From Spirochaetota bacterium (GTDB taxonomy: Bacteria; Spirochaetota; Brachyspiria; Brachyspirales; JACRPF01): a stretch of DNA of 64,000 bases. The stretch covers positions 53,926 to 117,925 of the forward strand of contig JACRPF010000019.1 in assembly GCA_016214035.1 (NCBI GenBank), read 5' to 3'. The notes beneath the pieces were generated by a model, which saw nothing but the letters and a program-made list of their open reading frames with translations, did not search any database and was not told the DNA's origin. A program made the position numbers and the translations under genes. Below, one piece after another: positions 9,599 through 19,250 of this stretch. Each line of letters opens with the position of its first letter. Positions within the stretch are counted from its first letter, which is position 1.

Positions 9599-10981
9599 AT
9601 GAAAAATCAATTTATCCGCTGTCTTCATCTCGATCTGAAAGGTCTTCCGCCGACGGCATCACGGCTCTTGTCGCTGCTTGACATCATGCATGCGTCGGGT
9701 TTCAACGCGGTGCTCGTTGAATGGGAGGACATGTTCCCATGGACAGTCGACCGGAAGTTCCGCGCGACGACTGCATACCGTGAGACTGACATAAAACGTT
9801 TTGCCGCAAAAGCGCGTAGACTCGGCATCGAGATAATACCGCTCGTACAATGTCTGGGACACATGGAAATGGTGCTGCGACTGCCGAAATATGCACGGCT
9901 TCGCGAAGTCGCCGGACAGAATGACGTGATGAACCCGTTGGCGCCCGGCGCCCGCGAACTGGTGCGATCGATGGTGAACGATGCGCTCAGACTTACCCCC
10001 GACGTCCGTTATTTTCATCTCGGCGGCGACGAGGCATGGACATTCGGCAAGCATAATGATACGGCGGCATATATCAAACGGCACGGCGACAGCGGCCTCT
10101 ACATGGATTATCTGTCACCGCTCCTCACCGAGCTCAACGCCCGCGGCATACGGCCGATTCTCTGGCACGACATGATGGTACACTGGGACACGGCGTCGCT
10201 CAAACGCCTCGGTACGATCGCCGACCTCTGTGTATGGGGATACAAAGTATATGACCGCGTCAAGGAACCGTGGCTGCATCCGGTCGATAAGAGAGACCTG
10301 AAAAACCCCTGGCCCATAATGGCGGGCGGCGGCGGCCCCATCACCGACAGTCTTCTGCGGCGTTTCACCTCGCATGGTGTGACGATATGGGGCGCGTCAG
10401 CGTTCAAGGCCGCGGAGCACCGCGAGGATGTGAAGGAGCGCGCGGCGAATACCCGCCAATGGGCGGAGATATCTGCACGCTACGGACTTCGCGGAGTAGT
10501 AGCCACCGGCTGGAGCAGAAACAATTCTCATGAGCTCCAGCGTACACCGCTTGAATGCAATCTTGACCTAATGGTATGCGCGGGGCTTACGCTGAACGGA
10601 GCCCGCGACAATGCGCTCAAAAAGTCGGAACAGGTGCTCAAAAAACTTAAGGTATGGAAACATTTCAGTGAATGCGCCGAACTTGCAGGAAAAATGGAAA
10701 AACAGCGTCAGGAATCGTGGAAAAAGATTCAGATGCTCTGGGAATATGTCGCCGAGGCGCGCATTGACCGGGAGCGGCGTTCGAATGTCGTTGCGGAGAA
10801 AACGTACGGCTATCTCGGCAATCATATCGATGCACTTTCGCGACTGTCGGCCGCTTTTCTGAAAGCGACAAAAAATCATATTCAGCCGCTCTGGGCAAAA
10901 CGGTATTGCGACGAACGGCTCATGCCGATTATTATGAATCGGGAAATCGTGCGGCGAAAACTGTCGTTTCAGAAGAAATGA
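9599..10981 (+). CDS. GH20-like glycoside hydrolase (beta-N-acetylhexosaminidase catalytic-domain type)
   Basis: TIM-barrel with YFHLGGDEAW catalytic Asp-Glu motif; clean SD (gaggag). Confidence 0.8.
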   Translation: MKNQFIRCLHLDLKGLPPTASRLLSLLDIMHASGFNAVLVEWEDMFPWTVDRKFRATTAYRETDIKRFAAKARRLGIEIIPLVQCLGHMEMVLRLPKYARLREVAGQNDVMNPLAPGARELVRSMVNDALRLTPDVRYFHLGGDEAWTFGKHNDTAAYIKRHGDSGLYMDYLSPLLTELNARGIRPILWHDMMVHWDTASLKRLGTIADLCVWGYKVYDRVKEPWLHPVDKRDLKNPWPIMAGGGGPITDSLLRRFTSHGVTIWGASAFKAAEHREDVKERAANTRQWAEISARYGLRGVVATGWSRNNSHELQRTPLECNLDLMVCAGLTLNGARDNALKKSEQVLKKLKVWKHFSECAELAGKMEKQRQESWKKIQMLWEYVAEARIDRERRSNVVAEKTYGYLGNHIDALSRLSAAFLKATKNHIQPLWAKRYCDERLMPIIMNREIVRRKLSFQKK

Positions 10982-11059
10982 GACCAGTCCCGCTGTTCAC
11001 TATGCATCGATTCGATGTTCGCCTCTTGCAACGAATGAACGCTTTGGTATAATGGCTGC

Positions 11060-12025
11060 ATGTTCCACTTTCAAACACCGCTTGCACTGCTCCTGTTTCT
11101 CGGCTATCCCGTGCTCATCTGGCTGTACATCCGCCGGCAGACCCGCGGCACCGGCGCGCTGAAGTTCTCATCGCTTGCCGGGGCAAAAGAGATAACGCCC
11201 ACCGCGGCAGCATACGGCAGGCATATCGTCTTCGTCCTGAGGCTTCTCGCCATCGCCATGGTGATACTCGCGCTCGCGCGTCCGCAGGGGGCGAAATCAT
11301 CCGGCGAGTCGGAAACGGAAGGGGTGAACATCAGTCTCGTCCTCGACATCTCACCCACGATGGGCGGCACCGATTTCTATCCCACGCGCATAGAAGCCGC
11401 AAAAAAAGTGATAACTGAATTCATCAACGCGCGGAAGGACGACAACATCGGTCTTGTCGTATTCTCGTCGGAAGCGCAGGTGAGCTGTCCGCTCACGCTT
11501 GACCATGCGATACTCAACAATCTGCTCGGACAGGTGAATGCGCTTCGCGAGGGCGGAACGGCCATCGGCCTCGGGTTGGCTACCGCGGTCACCACGCTCA
11601 AAAATGTGAAAAGCAAGAGCAAGGTCATCATCCTGCTCACCGACGGAGACAATAACGCGGGTGAGATAGACCCGGTTACCGCGGCGGAACTTGCAAACAC
11701 GTTCGATATACGCATACACACCGTGGGCATCGGCAAACCGGGCTCACGCGACGTGATGGTGAACGGCATGCTCATGCGCATCTCGTTCGATGAGGCGCTG
11801 CTCAGACGTCTGGCCTTCATCACCGGCGGCAATTACTTCAACGCGCAGGACCATGAATCGCTTGCCGCCGTGTACAAGCAGATCGATTCGATGGAAAAAG
11901 TGAAGATCAAGAAAAAGCATTTCGTCAACTACCGGGAACTCTTTGCTATATTCATCATACTCGCGCTTGTGTTCCTGCTTGCCGAGATTATCCTCTCGAA
12001 CACGCGTTTCATCAAAGTGCCGTAA
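11060..12025 (+). CDS. BatA-like vWA-domain membrane protein
   Basis: Two N-terminal TMs, vWA domain (LVLDISPTMGGTD...LLTDGDNNAGEIDP), C-terminal TM. Confidence 0.85.
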   Translation: MFHFQTPLALLLFLGYPVLIWLYIRRQTRGTGALKFSSLAGAKEITPTAAAYGRHIVFVLRLLAIAMVILALARPQGAKSSGESETEGVNISLVLDISPTMGGTDFYPTRIEAAKKVITEFINARKDDNIGLVVFSSEAQVSCPLTLDHAILNNLLGQVNALREGGTAIGLGLATAVTTLKNVKSKSKVIILLTDGDNNAGEIDPVTAAELANTFDIRIHTVGIGKPGSRDVMVNGMLMRISFDEALLRRLAFITGGNYFNAQDHESLAAVYKQIDSMEKVKIKKKHFVNYRELFAIFIILALVFLLAEIILSNTRFIKVP

Positions 12026-12046
12026 TAAACAGCACGACCGCGCGAG

Positions 12047-14230
12047 CTACGCCCCGCCATGCCTCACCGGCAGCACCATCCGCATAAGCGTTCCCTCTCC
12101 CGGCATCCCCCAGGCGTTGATGGTGCCGCCGTGCCGCTCAATGATGCGCTTGCATATGGCAAGTCCTATGCCGGTGCCTTCATACCGTTCGCGCGAATGC
12201 AGCCGCTGGAATATGGTGAATATCTTGTCCACGTACTGCTGTTCGAAACCGATGCCGTTGTCGCGCACATCGATGGTGACGATGCCGCCGGTGACCGCGG
12301 ACGATACCGTTATCTCAAGCGGGCGTTCGGCGCAGCGGAACTTTATGGCATTGCTGACGAGATTCTGGAAAAGCTGCAGCATCTGAATGCGGTCCGCCTC
12401 GAGCACGGGCATGGTGCCGCGTATGATGCGTCCGCCCGTTTCCATAAGCTGCGTCTCGAAAAGTTCGGCGATCTCGTCGATCACCGTTGCGAGATCGACC
12501 GATGAGAACGGGAGTCCCGCGGTGTTGATTCGGGAATACAATAGAAGGTCCTTGATGAGGTCCTGCATCCGTTCAGTGGAGCGCATCATGCGTTCAATAT
12601 AGTCTTTTGCCTCGACGTGCATGTCGGCGGCAAAGCGCGTGAGCAGACGATCGCCGAACGCCTGCACTTTGCGCAAAGGCTCCTGAAGGTCGTGCGATGC
12701 GGCATAGGCGAATTCGGCAAGCTCGCGGTTCGAACGCTCAACCTCCGCGAGATAGCGCATCGAATCTTCCTCGGCCTGTTTGCGCTGCGTGATGTCCCTG
12801 ACGGCGACGATGCGCACCTCCCGTCCGCCGAAAATAAATACACTGCCGGTTATCTCCACCGAAAATACCGAGCCGTCATGTCTGCGGTGTATCGATTCGG
12901 GCATCCACGCGCGTGAATGCCTGCCCTCATGATGATCCGGAGCCATGCCGCTCAGCGTTTCATACTGCATGCCGATGAGTGTTTCACGCGGATATCCGTA
13001 AAGCGTACCGGCGGCCTTATTCGCCTCCAAAATGCGCCCCGTTCCGTTGTCGACGAGAAAGATGGCATCTGATTCCGAGTCGAACAGCTCCCGGTATTTC
13101 TGCTCGCTTTCGAAAAGCGCGTGCGTCGCCCTGCGCCGTTTCACGACACTCACCATGAGCATGATGAGCAGTATCATGGCGGCCGTGAGCGCAGCGACAA
13201 GTGCGATGAGCACGGGCTTCCAGACCTCATAGAACGTTTTCGGCCCGCCGATGATGATACTCCCTCGAGGCAGTATCGAATGCGGTATGCGGTGACGCGT
13301 AAGCTCATGATAATCGAACATGAATTTGTTGGGGCTGTTGGTGTTCACCGGCAGCGCCGACAGCGGCGTGCCTGCGAGCAGTTTTCGCGCCATGATCGCG
13401 GCTTCTTCGCCCTGATGAAATCCGGTGACGCATTTGCCGCCGGTCATTCCGCTGCCGACCATCCATTCAGAACGCCCGAACACCGGCGCGGCACTCGTTT
13501 TGAACGCTGAGCCGAGCTCGGCGGGAGCGATATTTCTGCCGCTGCGGTCTTTCCAGAAACCGATGAAGAACACGACATCATCGGGCGGCGCCGTTCTGAG
13601 GAAGGCGGCCAGTTCATCGAGCGTGTACTGCTCGAGTATGGTTATGCGCGCATCCGGGCGCACCGTCCGGACCGCCGGTATGAACTCGTCCCGGTTAATG
13701 ATGCTGGTCTTTGTGGCGTCGCATACCGCATAGACATTCGACGCCGCCGGTCTCGCCTTGAATGCGAGTGAAAGCGTCTCAATGAAATCGCCGTATTCGA
13801 CGACACCGGTGACATTCGTATCGCCCTGCAGAAGCGCCGGTGTGTACGCATTTACACCGCAGAAAATCACCGGGGCATTATTGAAAATATACGCATGATG
13901 CTCGATGACGAACGCGAGCGCGTCATTGTCGCTCGTGATGATGAGCGCGAAACGATTGTTGCGGTATTTTATCTCATAGGACCGCCGCAGCAGTTCCAGA
14001 TATTCTTTTGACCCCGCTTTTTTTGTGTCCATGTATTCTACCTGGACGATGATTCCCGGGATCGTGCGGAGCACCGAATCGATGCCGGACATAATCGCAT
14101 CGGTCCAGTCACTCTTATGATAGGAATGAAGTATGAGTATCTCGCGCGGTGACTCGACGGCGGCGAAGGTCACTGCCGCACACAGTATGCCGACAAGTAA
14201 AACCGATCTTTTTATCCGAGCCGCATTCAT
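12047..14230 (-). CDS. Sensor histidine kinase with periplasmic ABC_sub_bind-like domain, TM, PAS, HisKA, HATPase
   Basis: Signal/TM; ILILHSYHKSDWTDAIMSGI... sensor; PAS (DAIFLVDNGTGRILEAN); H-box SHDLQEPLRKVQAF; N/G boxes (LVSNAIKF, DNGIGFE, GTGIGLAICKRI). Confidence 0.9.
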   Translation of the reverse strand: MNAARIKRSVLLVGILCAAVTFAAVESPREILILHSYHKSDWTDAIMSGIDSVLRTIPGIIVQVEYMDTKKAGSKEYLELLRRSYEIKYRNNRFALIITSDNDALAFVIEHHAYIFNNAPVIFCGVNAYTPALLQGDTNVTGVVEYGDFIETLSLAFKARPAASNVYAVCDATKTSIINRDEFIPAVRTVRPDARITILEQYTLDELAAFLRTAPPDDVVFFIGFWKDRSGRNIAPAELGSAFKTSAAPVFGRSEWMVGSGMTGGKCVTGFHQGEEAAIMARKLLAGTPLSALPVNTNSPNKFMFDYHELTRHRIPHSILPRGSIIIGGPKTFYEVWKPVLIALVAALTAAMILLIMLMVSVVKRRRATHALFESEQKYRELFDSESDAIFLVDNGTGRILEANKAAGTLYGYPRETLIGMQYETLSGMAPDHHEGRHSRAWMPESIHRRHDGSVFSVEITGSVFIFGGREVRIVAVRDITQRKQAEEDSMRYLAEVERSNRELAEFAYAASHDLQEPLRKVQAFGDRLLTRFAADMHVEAKDYIERMMRSTERMQDLIKDLLLYSRINTAGLPFSSVDLATVIDEIAELFETQLMETGGRIIRGTMPVLEADRIQMLQLFQNLVSNAIKFRCAERPLEITVSSAVTGGIVTIDVRDNGIGFEQQYVDKIFTIFQRLHSRERYEGTGIGLAICKRIIERHGGTINAWGMPGEGTLMRMVLPVRHGGA

Positions 14231-14404
14231 CGTATAACGTCCTCAACGTCCGCGGGCCTTCCACGGACGATACGGATAGTATATATGATGAAAGGTCGAA
14301 CTGTCAATATCCCGACAGTGTCGACAGTACACGTTTCCTTCAATTGTGGAAGTATGAAACATGTGCTGTTTACATTTCCATCTGCTGTTATATAATACCG
14401 GATA

Positions 14405-15244
14405 ATGGAACGAAACGGACACAGAACCATCGGCGCCATTGCCGGACGGATGATCATCATCACGGCGGTTATTGCGGCCGCCGTATCGGCGAAATCGCTG
14501 TGGAATGACAACAGTGAACTTTTTCTCGATAAAAAACCGCAGGCCGGCGATCCGGTAAAAATTGTTTTTGACGACAAGATAATAGTAAAATACAAGAACG
14601 CGAGCAAAGGCCTCAAATCGAAATCCACAGCTCCGCTCGGGGCCGCATCGCCGATCATAAGCTTTCTTCCGCAGGTGGACTTTAACGAGAATGCCACGTA
14701 TACCCACGAAGGACAGTCGCAATCGCAGGGCGAGATGAAAGGCACGATCACGGCAACGGTGACCGCGGTGCTCGGCAATAAAAATCTGTCCATAGCCGGA
14801 ACGCATACGATAATCGTGAACGGGGAAACAGAGACGGTGAATGTCACCGGAACCGTTTCGCCGAAAAGCGTGCGTAAAGGCGGCGTGGTCTCGTCGACGG
14901 ATATCATGAATCCGACGATAACGTATTCGGGCATCGCCATCGGCAACCGGCAGCTGTTCGCCGCCAGCGATATCGTTACGGTGACCAATGTCACGATGAA
15001 AACCAATATTCAGCGCACAAATTTTCAGGCGCCGGGGTTCGTCACCAATATCGTTCCGACGGTGTCGGCAGCAGGCGTGACGACATACCGCACGAACATC
15101 GTGGCGACCAATGTCATGCGTGAGATAGCGGTGACCAATGTTGCCACCAATCAGGAGATAAAACTCGATATCGAGAAGAACAAGAAACAGAAACTCATCG
15201 TCGACTATTTGAACAAAATGATCGATGTGCTCTTCCGCTATTAG
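14405..15244 (+). CDS. flgH: Flagellar L-ring protein FlgH-like, with TNV-rich insertion near C-terminus
   Basis: SLWNDNSELFLDKKPQAGDPVKI...GTITATVTAVLGNKNLSIAGTHTIIVNGETETVNVTGTVSPKSVRKGGVVSSTDIMNPTITYSG matches the FlgH core pattern. Confidence 0.75.
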   Translation: MERNGHRTIGAIAGRMIIITAVIAAAVSAKSLWNDNSELFLDKKPQAGDPVKIVFDDKIIVKYKNASKGLKSKSTAPLGAASPIISFLPQVDFNENATYTHEGQSQSQGEMKGTITATVTAVLGNKNLSIAGTHTIIVNGETETVNVTGTVSPKSVRKGGVVSSTDIMNPTITYSGIAIGNRQLFAASDIVTVTNVTMKTNIQRTNFQAPGFVTNIVPTVSAAGVTTYRTNIVATNVMREIAVTNVATNQEIKLDIEKNKKQKLIVDYLNKMIDVLFRY

Positions 15245-15267
15245 TTGCGCGATATACTGCGACATGG

Positions 15268-15273
15268 TATAAT
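15268..15273 (+). promoter_or_regulatory. Predicted -10 box TATAAT (-35 TTGCGC at 15245-15250, 17-bp spacer) for SBP-MCP pair
   Basis: Seen directly in sequence upstream of the 15312 gene, which also has an AGGAGG Shine-Dalgarno. Confidence 0.6.
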
Positions 15274-15311
15274 CCCTCCTGAGAAGGCCACAACAATTAG
15301 GAGGTTTCTTT

Positions 15312-16229
15312 ATGAAACACGCGCTATTGCTCGTCTCCCTGTTCGTGTCCGTTACCGCACTCTTCCCGCAGAAATCCGTCGGGGTGATGTGGTATCAGAA
15401 ATCGACGATGGCCGATGATGTCACCAAAGGTTTCGCCGAGGCTATGAAGACCGGTGCGCCGGCAGTGACGATTGAATATCAGAAAGACCTCACCAAAGAA
15501 GATGCAAAAACGGTATACGCACGTTTCCAGAAAGAGAAGAACGCTGTTGTGTTTCTCCGGTCTGACGGTGCGACCATGGCCAAGGAACTCGGCGGCACAA
15601 AACCGGTATTCCTCGGCGCCTGCAATAATCCCGAACAGCTCGGTGTCATCAAGAACATGGCCGCCCCCGAGGGCTTCATGACCGGTGTGACCTATTCCAT
15701 CCCCGCAGATGTGCATTTCGGTCTCTATAAGAAGGTTTTCCCTTCGCTGAAATCAGTAACCCTGGTGGTCCATTCCACGCATTCGGGTGCGCCGGTCGAC
15801 CGCGCGGGAACGAAGAAGGCCTGCACCGCAAATGGCATAGCGTATAACGAAATTGCGGCAGCATCGCTTGAAGAGATCGTTGCCGGAGTCAAAGCGGTAA
15901 AAAGCGACCTTATCATCCTCGGCGTGCAGAACGTTGTATTCGACAATGCCGACAAGATCATTGCGGTCACCGGGAACACACCGGTGGTTTCATATGATAT
16001 CAAGGCGGTTAAGAAAGGCGCACTGCTGTCGCTGTCAGCAGATGACGTTAAACTCGGAAAACTGCTTGCACAGCAGGTCATCGACGTTCTCGGCGGCAAA
16101 AAGATATCCGAGGTGCCGGTTAAATTCGATGATGACCCGCTCTTTACCGTCAACATGGCCGCGGTGAAAAAATACGGTGTCGTCATACCGTTTCAGCTCA
16201 TGAAACGGGCGAACAAGATAGGCGAATAG
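15312..16229 (+). CDS. Orphan ABC transporter substrate-binding protein (ABC_sub_bind-like)
   Basis: Signal peptide MKHALLLVSLFVSVTALFPQ; periplasmic binding fold with KPVFLGACNNPEQLGVI, YSIPADVHFGLYKKVFPSLK; no permease/ATPase adjacent. Confidence 0.8.
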   Translation: MKHALLLVSLFVSVTALFPQKSVGVMWYQKSTMADDVTKGFAEAMKTGAPAVTIEYQKDLTKEDAKTVYARFQKEKNAVVFLRSDGATMAKELGGTKPVFLGACNNPEQLGVIKNMAAPEGFMTGVTYSIPADVHFGLYKKVFPSLKSVTLVVHSTHSGAPVDRAGTKKACTANGIAYNEIAAASLEEIVAGVKAVKSDLIILGVQNVVFDNADKIIAVTGNTPVVSYDIKAVKKGALLSLSADDVKLGKLLAQQVIDVLGGKKISEVPVKFDDDPLFTVNMAAVKKYGVVIPFQLMKRANKIGE

Positions 16230-16292
16230 TCTCTTTCATTGACTATACTATACCGGCACCGATGCCGATAATATATTGACAAGGAAACGTGT

Positions 16293-18218
16293 ATGTCAAT
16301 TAAATTACGCATCGTTCTTATCGCCGCGGTTTCATACGCGCTGCTTACCGCCGTAGTGCTTACGCTGAGCAACATCAGCCTCTCAGGCATCATTAATGAA
16401 GCCAAAAACCTCGAATATTTGAATACGATTACACTTGAAATTGATTCACTGGGAAAGGCGCAGCGCGAACTTGAGGCGACCGGATTGGTCTCACTGTATG
16501 AGAAACAGGTGAAAGAGGAAGTCACCGAAGTCTTCAAAAAATCGTACTACGCGAAATCAAACGCGCATTACCCTTTTATATTGGATATGAGCGGGACAGT
16601 GATCGCGCATCCGAGTCTTCAGCCCGGGGATACGTCACTGCAGAAGCTTGATTTCATAAAGACACTTATTGAAAAAAAGAACGGCTCGTTCGATTACACA
16701 TACAAGAATGTACGCAAGTATATGGTGTTCAGGGCGTTCGAACCGTGGCAGTGGGTCGTCGGGTATGCGATCCCGATTTCCGAGAAATACGCGCAGGTGA
16801 ACAGGTTTATCTTCACACTTCTGCCGCTGATGCTGATCCTTTCGGCAATTTTCTCGGTGGTAATGTTCTTCATATTCAGCCGCATCTTCAACCGGATGGA
16901 TGAAGTCGTCGTGAACATCAAGGACATCGCCGAGGGAGAGGGTGATCTGACCAAGCGCATCACGGTACGGAGCAAAGACGAAATAGGAACGCTTGCACAG
17001 TGGTTTAACGTTTTCGCCGATAAGATACAATCGATGTTTTCGCTGATCTCGCAGAGCGTTATACTGTCGAAACAGCACAGCGACAGTCTGAAGCAGACCA
17101 TCGACAGCGGCATGAAGACCATCGGCGAGATGACTACAAGCATAAAAACGGTAGAGGCCGATGTCGAGGTGCAATTCTCGCAGGTGGGCATCACGGAGCA
17201 GAGCAACGGTGCGCTGCGGAAACATATCGGAGAGAGCACACAGACGGTCCGCCGCATGGTGGAGAAGACCGGTGAACTGAAACATGAGATAGAAGAGCAG
17301 GCGAGCAACGTGAACCAGATATCGTCGTCCATCGAAGAGGTCTCGTCGACCATCACGAATGTGAACAAGGTCGCCGGGAACGCGACCGCGGCGGCGGGAG
17401 AGCTCAATGCCATCGCCGATAAGAGCAAGGTGCTTCTCACCGAGACCACGAAAAACATGGCGCAGGTGATGCAGTCGGTGAAGGCGATCGGCGAGTTTGT
17501 GACGGCAATTGTGAGCATCTCGCAGCAGACGAATCTGCTGGCGATGAACGCCGCCATTGAAGCCGCCCATGCGGGGCAATACGGACGGGGCTTTGCCATT
17601 GTCGCCGACGAGATACGCAAACTTTCGGCGTTCTCAAACCAGCGCGCGGAAGAGGCGCAGAACGCGCTCAAGCTCATTGAAAAGAACGTTATGCTCACCT
17701 CGAAGAACCTGAGCGCAACTGAAGATAATTTCAGCGCGGTCACCAGCGAAGCAGAAAAGGTCGCCGACACCATGAACGAGGTCAAGCGTGCGACCGAAGA
17801 GGAACTGCTCGCGACATCGGAGATGCTCCGGGCGATCACAGATATCGCGAACATCACGTCTTCGGTGAAGAGCAATTATGAGGATATCACCCAGGGCATG
17901 CAGTCGGTACTCGACAATACCACCGGCATCGATGCGGCGGCGAACACCGCGGACACATCAATACGCGAACTGAGCGCCTCGTCAAAACGCATCACCGACA
18001 CGATGCGCTCCCTCACCTCCATGGCGGATGTAATCAACGCGGCTATCGTGAATATCGTTTCACTCACCGCAACGACGGCGGGAAATATCTCCTCCATCGA
18101 ACGGGAGGTCTCGCGGTTCCGTATTTCTGAATCCGGTGCGGCAGCAGCTGATGCCGGCACAGAGCATTCCATATCGATCGAGGATATCCCCATGCCGGCC
18201 ATGGGAGAGAAGCGGTAA
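16293..18218 (+). CDS. Methyl-accepting chemotaxis protein (Cache-like sensor, HAMP, MCP signalling domain)
   Basis: Two TMs, HAMP, hairpin tip [34 protein letters not shown]. Confidence 0.93.
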   Translation: MSIKLRIVLIAAVSYALLTAVVLTLSNISLSGIINEAKNLEYLNTITLEIDSLGKAQRELEATGLVSLYEKQVKEEVTEVFKKSYYAKSNAHYPFILDMSGTVIAHPSLQPGDTSLQKLDFIKTLIEKKNGSFDYTYKNVRKYMVFRAFEPWQWVVGYAIPISEKYAQVNRFIFTLLPLMLILSAIFSVVMFFIFSRIFNRMDEVVVNIKDIAEGEGDLTKRITVRSKDEIGTLAQWFNVFADKIQSMFSLISQSVILSKQHSDSLKQTIDSGMKTIGEMTTSIKTVEADVEVQFSQVGITEQSNGALRKHIGESTQTVRRMVEKTGELKHEIEEQASNVNQISSSIEEVSSTITNVNKVAGNATAAAGELNAIADKSKVLLTETTKNMAQVMQSVKAIGEFVTAIVSISQQTNLLAMNAAIEAAHAGQYGRGFAIVADEIRKLSAFSNQRAEEAQNALKLIEKNVMLTSKNLSATEDNFSAVTSEAEKVADTMNEVKRATEEELLATSEMLRAITDIANITSSVKSNYEDITQGMQSVLDNTTGIDAAANTADTSIRELSASSKRITDTMRSLTSMADVINAAIVNIVSLTATTAGNISSIEREVSRFRISESGAAAADAGTEHSISIEDIPMPAMGEKR

Positions 18219-18237
18219 TGACTGAAGGCCGCATGCA

Positions 18238-19248
18238 ATGAACGCGCTTGAAACATCAGACACGCCGCCCGTGACATCCACAGGAACAGCGGAACTGCTT
18301 CGCATTGAAGACCTGCATGTGTCGTTTCGTACTGACAGCGGGAATGTGCCCGCGCTTCGCGGCGTTACGCTTGCTGTGCGTGAACATGAGACCGTCGGCA
18401 TCGTGGGTGAAAGCGGCAGCGGAAAAAGCGCGCTCGGGCTGTCACTGCTCAGACTGCATAATCCGCGTCACACCGAATACCGGGGGGCGATACGTCTGAA
18501 CGGCCGCGATATACTTTCGTTCAACGAGACGGAATTGAACGGTGTGCGCGGTAAAGAGATGGGCATCATATTCCAGGAGCCGATGTCGGCGCTCAATCCC
18601 GTCATGCGCGTGGGCGATCAGATAATCGAAGCGCTGCTGCTTCATACAGACATGCCGAAACAGACAGCATATGCGTTTGCCGAAGAGCGTCTTGCCGCCG
18701 TCGGCATTCCGGACGCACCGGCACGTATGCGGTCATATCCGCACGAACTTTCAGGCGGCATGCGTCAGCGGGTAATGATAACACTCGCCACCGTGCTCAA
18801 TCCGTCGCTCCTCGTCGCCGATGAACCAACCACCGCGCTCGACGTAACGGTGCAGCGGCAGGTCATGGAACTCATGAAGCGCATCAAGCAGGAGTTCCGC
18901 ATCGCAACGATATTCATCTCCCACGACCTTGGACTTATCAGCGACATCGCCGACCGTATTGCCGTGATGTATCTCGGCGAGGTGGTCGAACACGGGGATA
19001 AACAGGATGTCATCGAAGCGGCGAAGCATCCCTACACATCGGCGCTGCTCAGGCTTTCACGCGGGCTGTCGTCAGGCGATCGGAGCGAGTTGAAGCCCAT
19101 CACGGGAAGTGTTCCGTCGCCGAGGAATATACCTTCAGGCTGTGCGTTTCATCCGCGCTGCGAGCGCGTATTCGACCGCTGCAGAACGGAACATCCCGAG
19201 CTCTGCGAAGTGGACGGACGAAAAGTCCGCTGTCACTTATACACGTAA
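18238..19248 (+). CDS. Oligopeptide/dipeptide ABC transporter ATP-binding protein (OppD-like)
   Basis: Walker A GESGSGKSALGLS, LSGGMRQRVMI, LLVADEPTTALDV, C-terminal oligo_HPY (CAFHPRCERVFDRC). Confidence 0.9.
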   Translation: MNALETSDTPPVTSTGTAELLRIEDLHVSFRTDSGNVPALRGVTLAVREHETVGIVGESGSGKSALGLSLLRLHNPRHTEYRGAIRLNGRDILSFNETELNGVRGKEMGIIFQEPMSALNPVMRVGDQIIEALLLHTDMPKQTAYAFAEERLAAVGIPDAPARMRSYPHELSGGMRQRVMITLATVLNPSLLVADEPTTALDVTVQRQVMELMKRIKQEFRIATIFISHDLGLISDIADRIAVMYLGEVVEHGDKQDVIEAAKHPYTSALLRLSRGLSSGDRSELKPITGSVPSPRNIPSGCAFHPRCERVFDRCRTEHPELCEVDGRKVRCHLYT

Positions 19249-19250
19249 CG

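Noticed and set aside
14243-15265. 340-aa antisense ORF opposite the FlgH-like gene
   Set aside because: His/Arg-rich translation typical of a reverse-strand shadow; the forward ORF has clear family motifs and a promoter
16254-16267. cggca-ccga-tgccg hairpin between SBP and MCP as a riboswitch or attenuator
   Set aside because: Only a 5-bp stem; too weak to support without comparative data
16694-17875. 393-aa antisense ORF opposite the MCP
   Set aside because: Shadow ORF of a strongly coding, biased-codon gene; Ser/Ala/Met/Phe-rich translation with no recognisable domain
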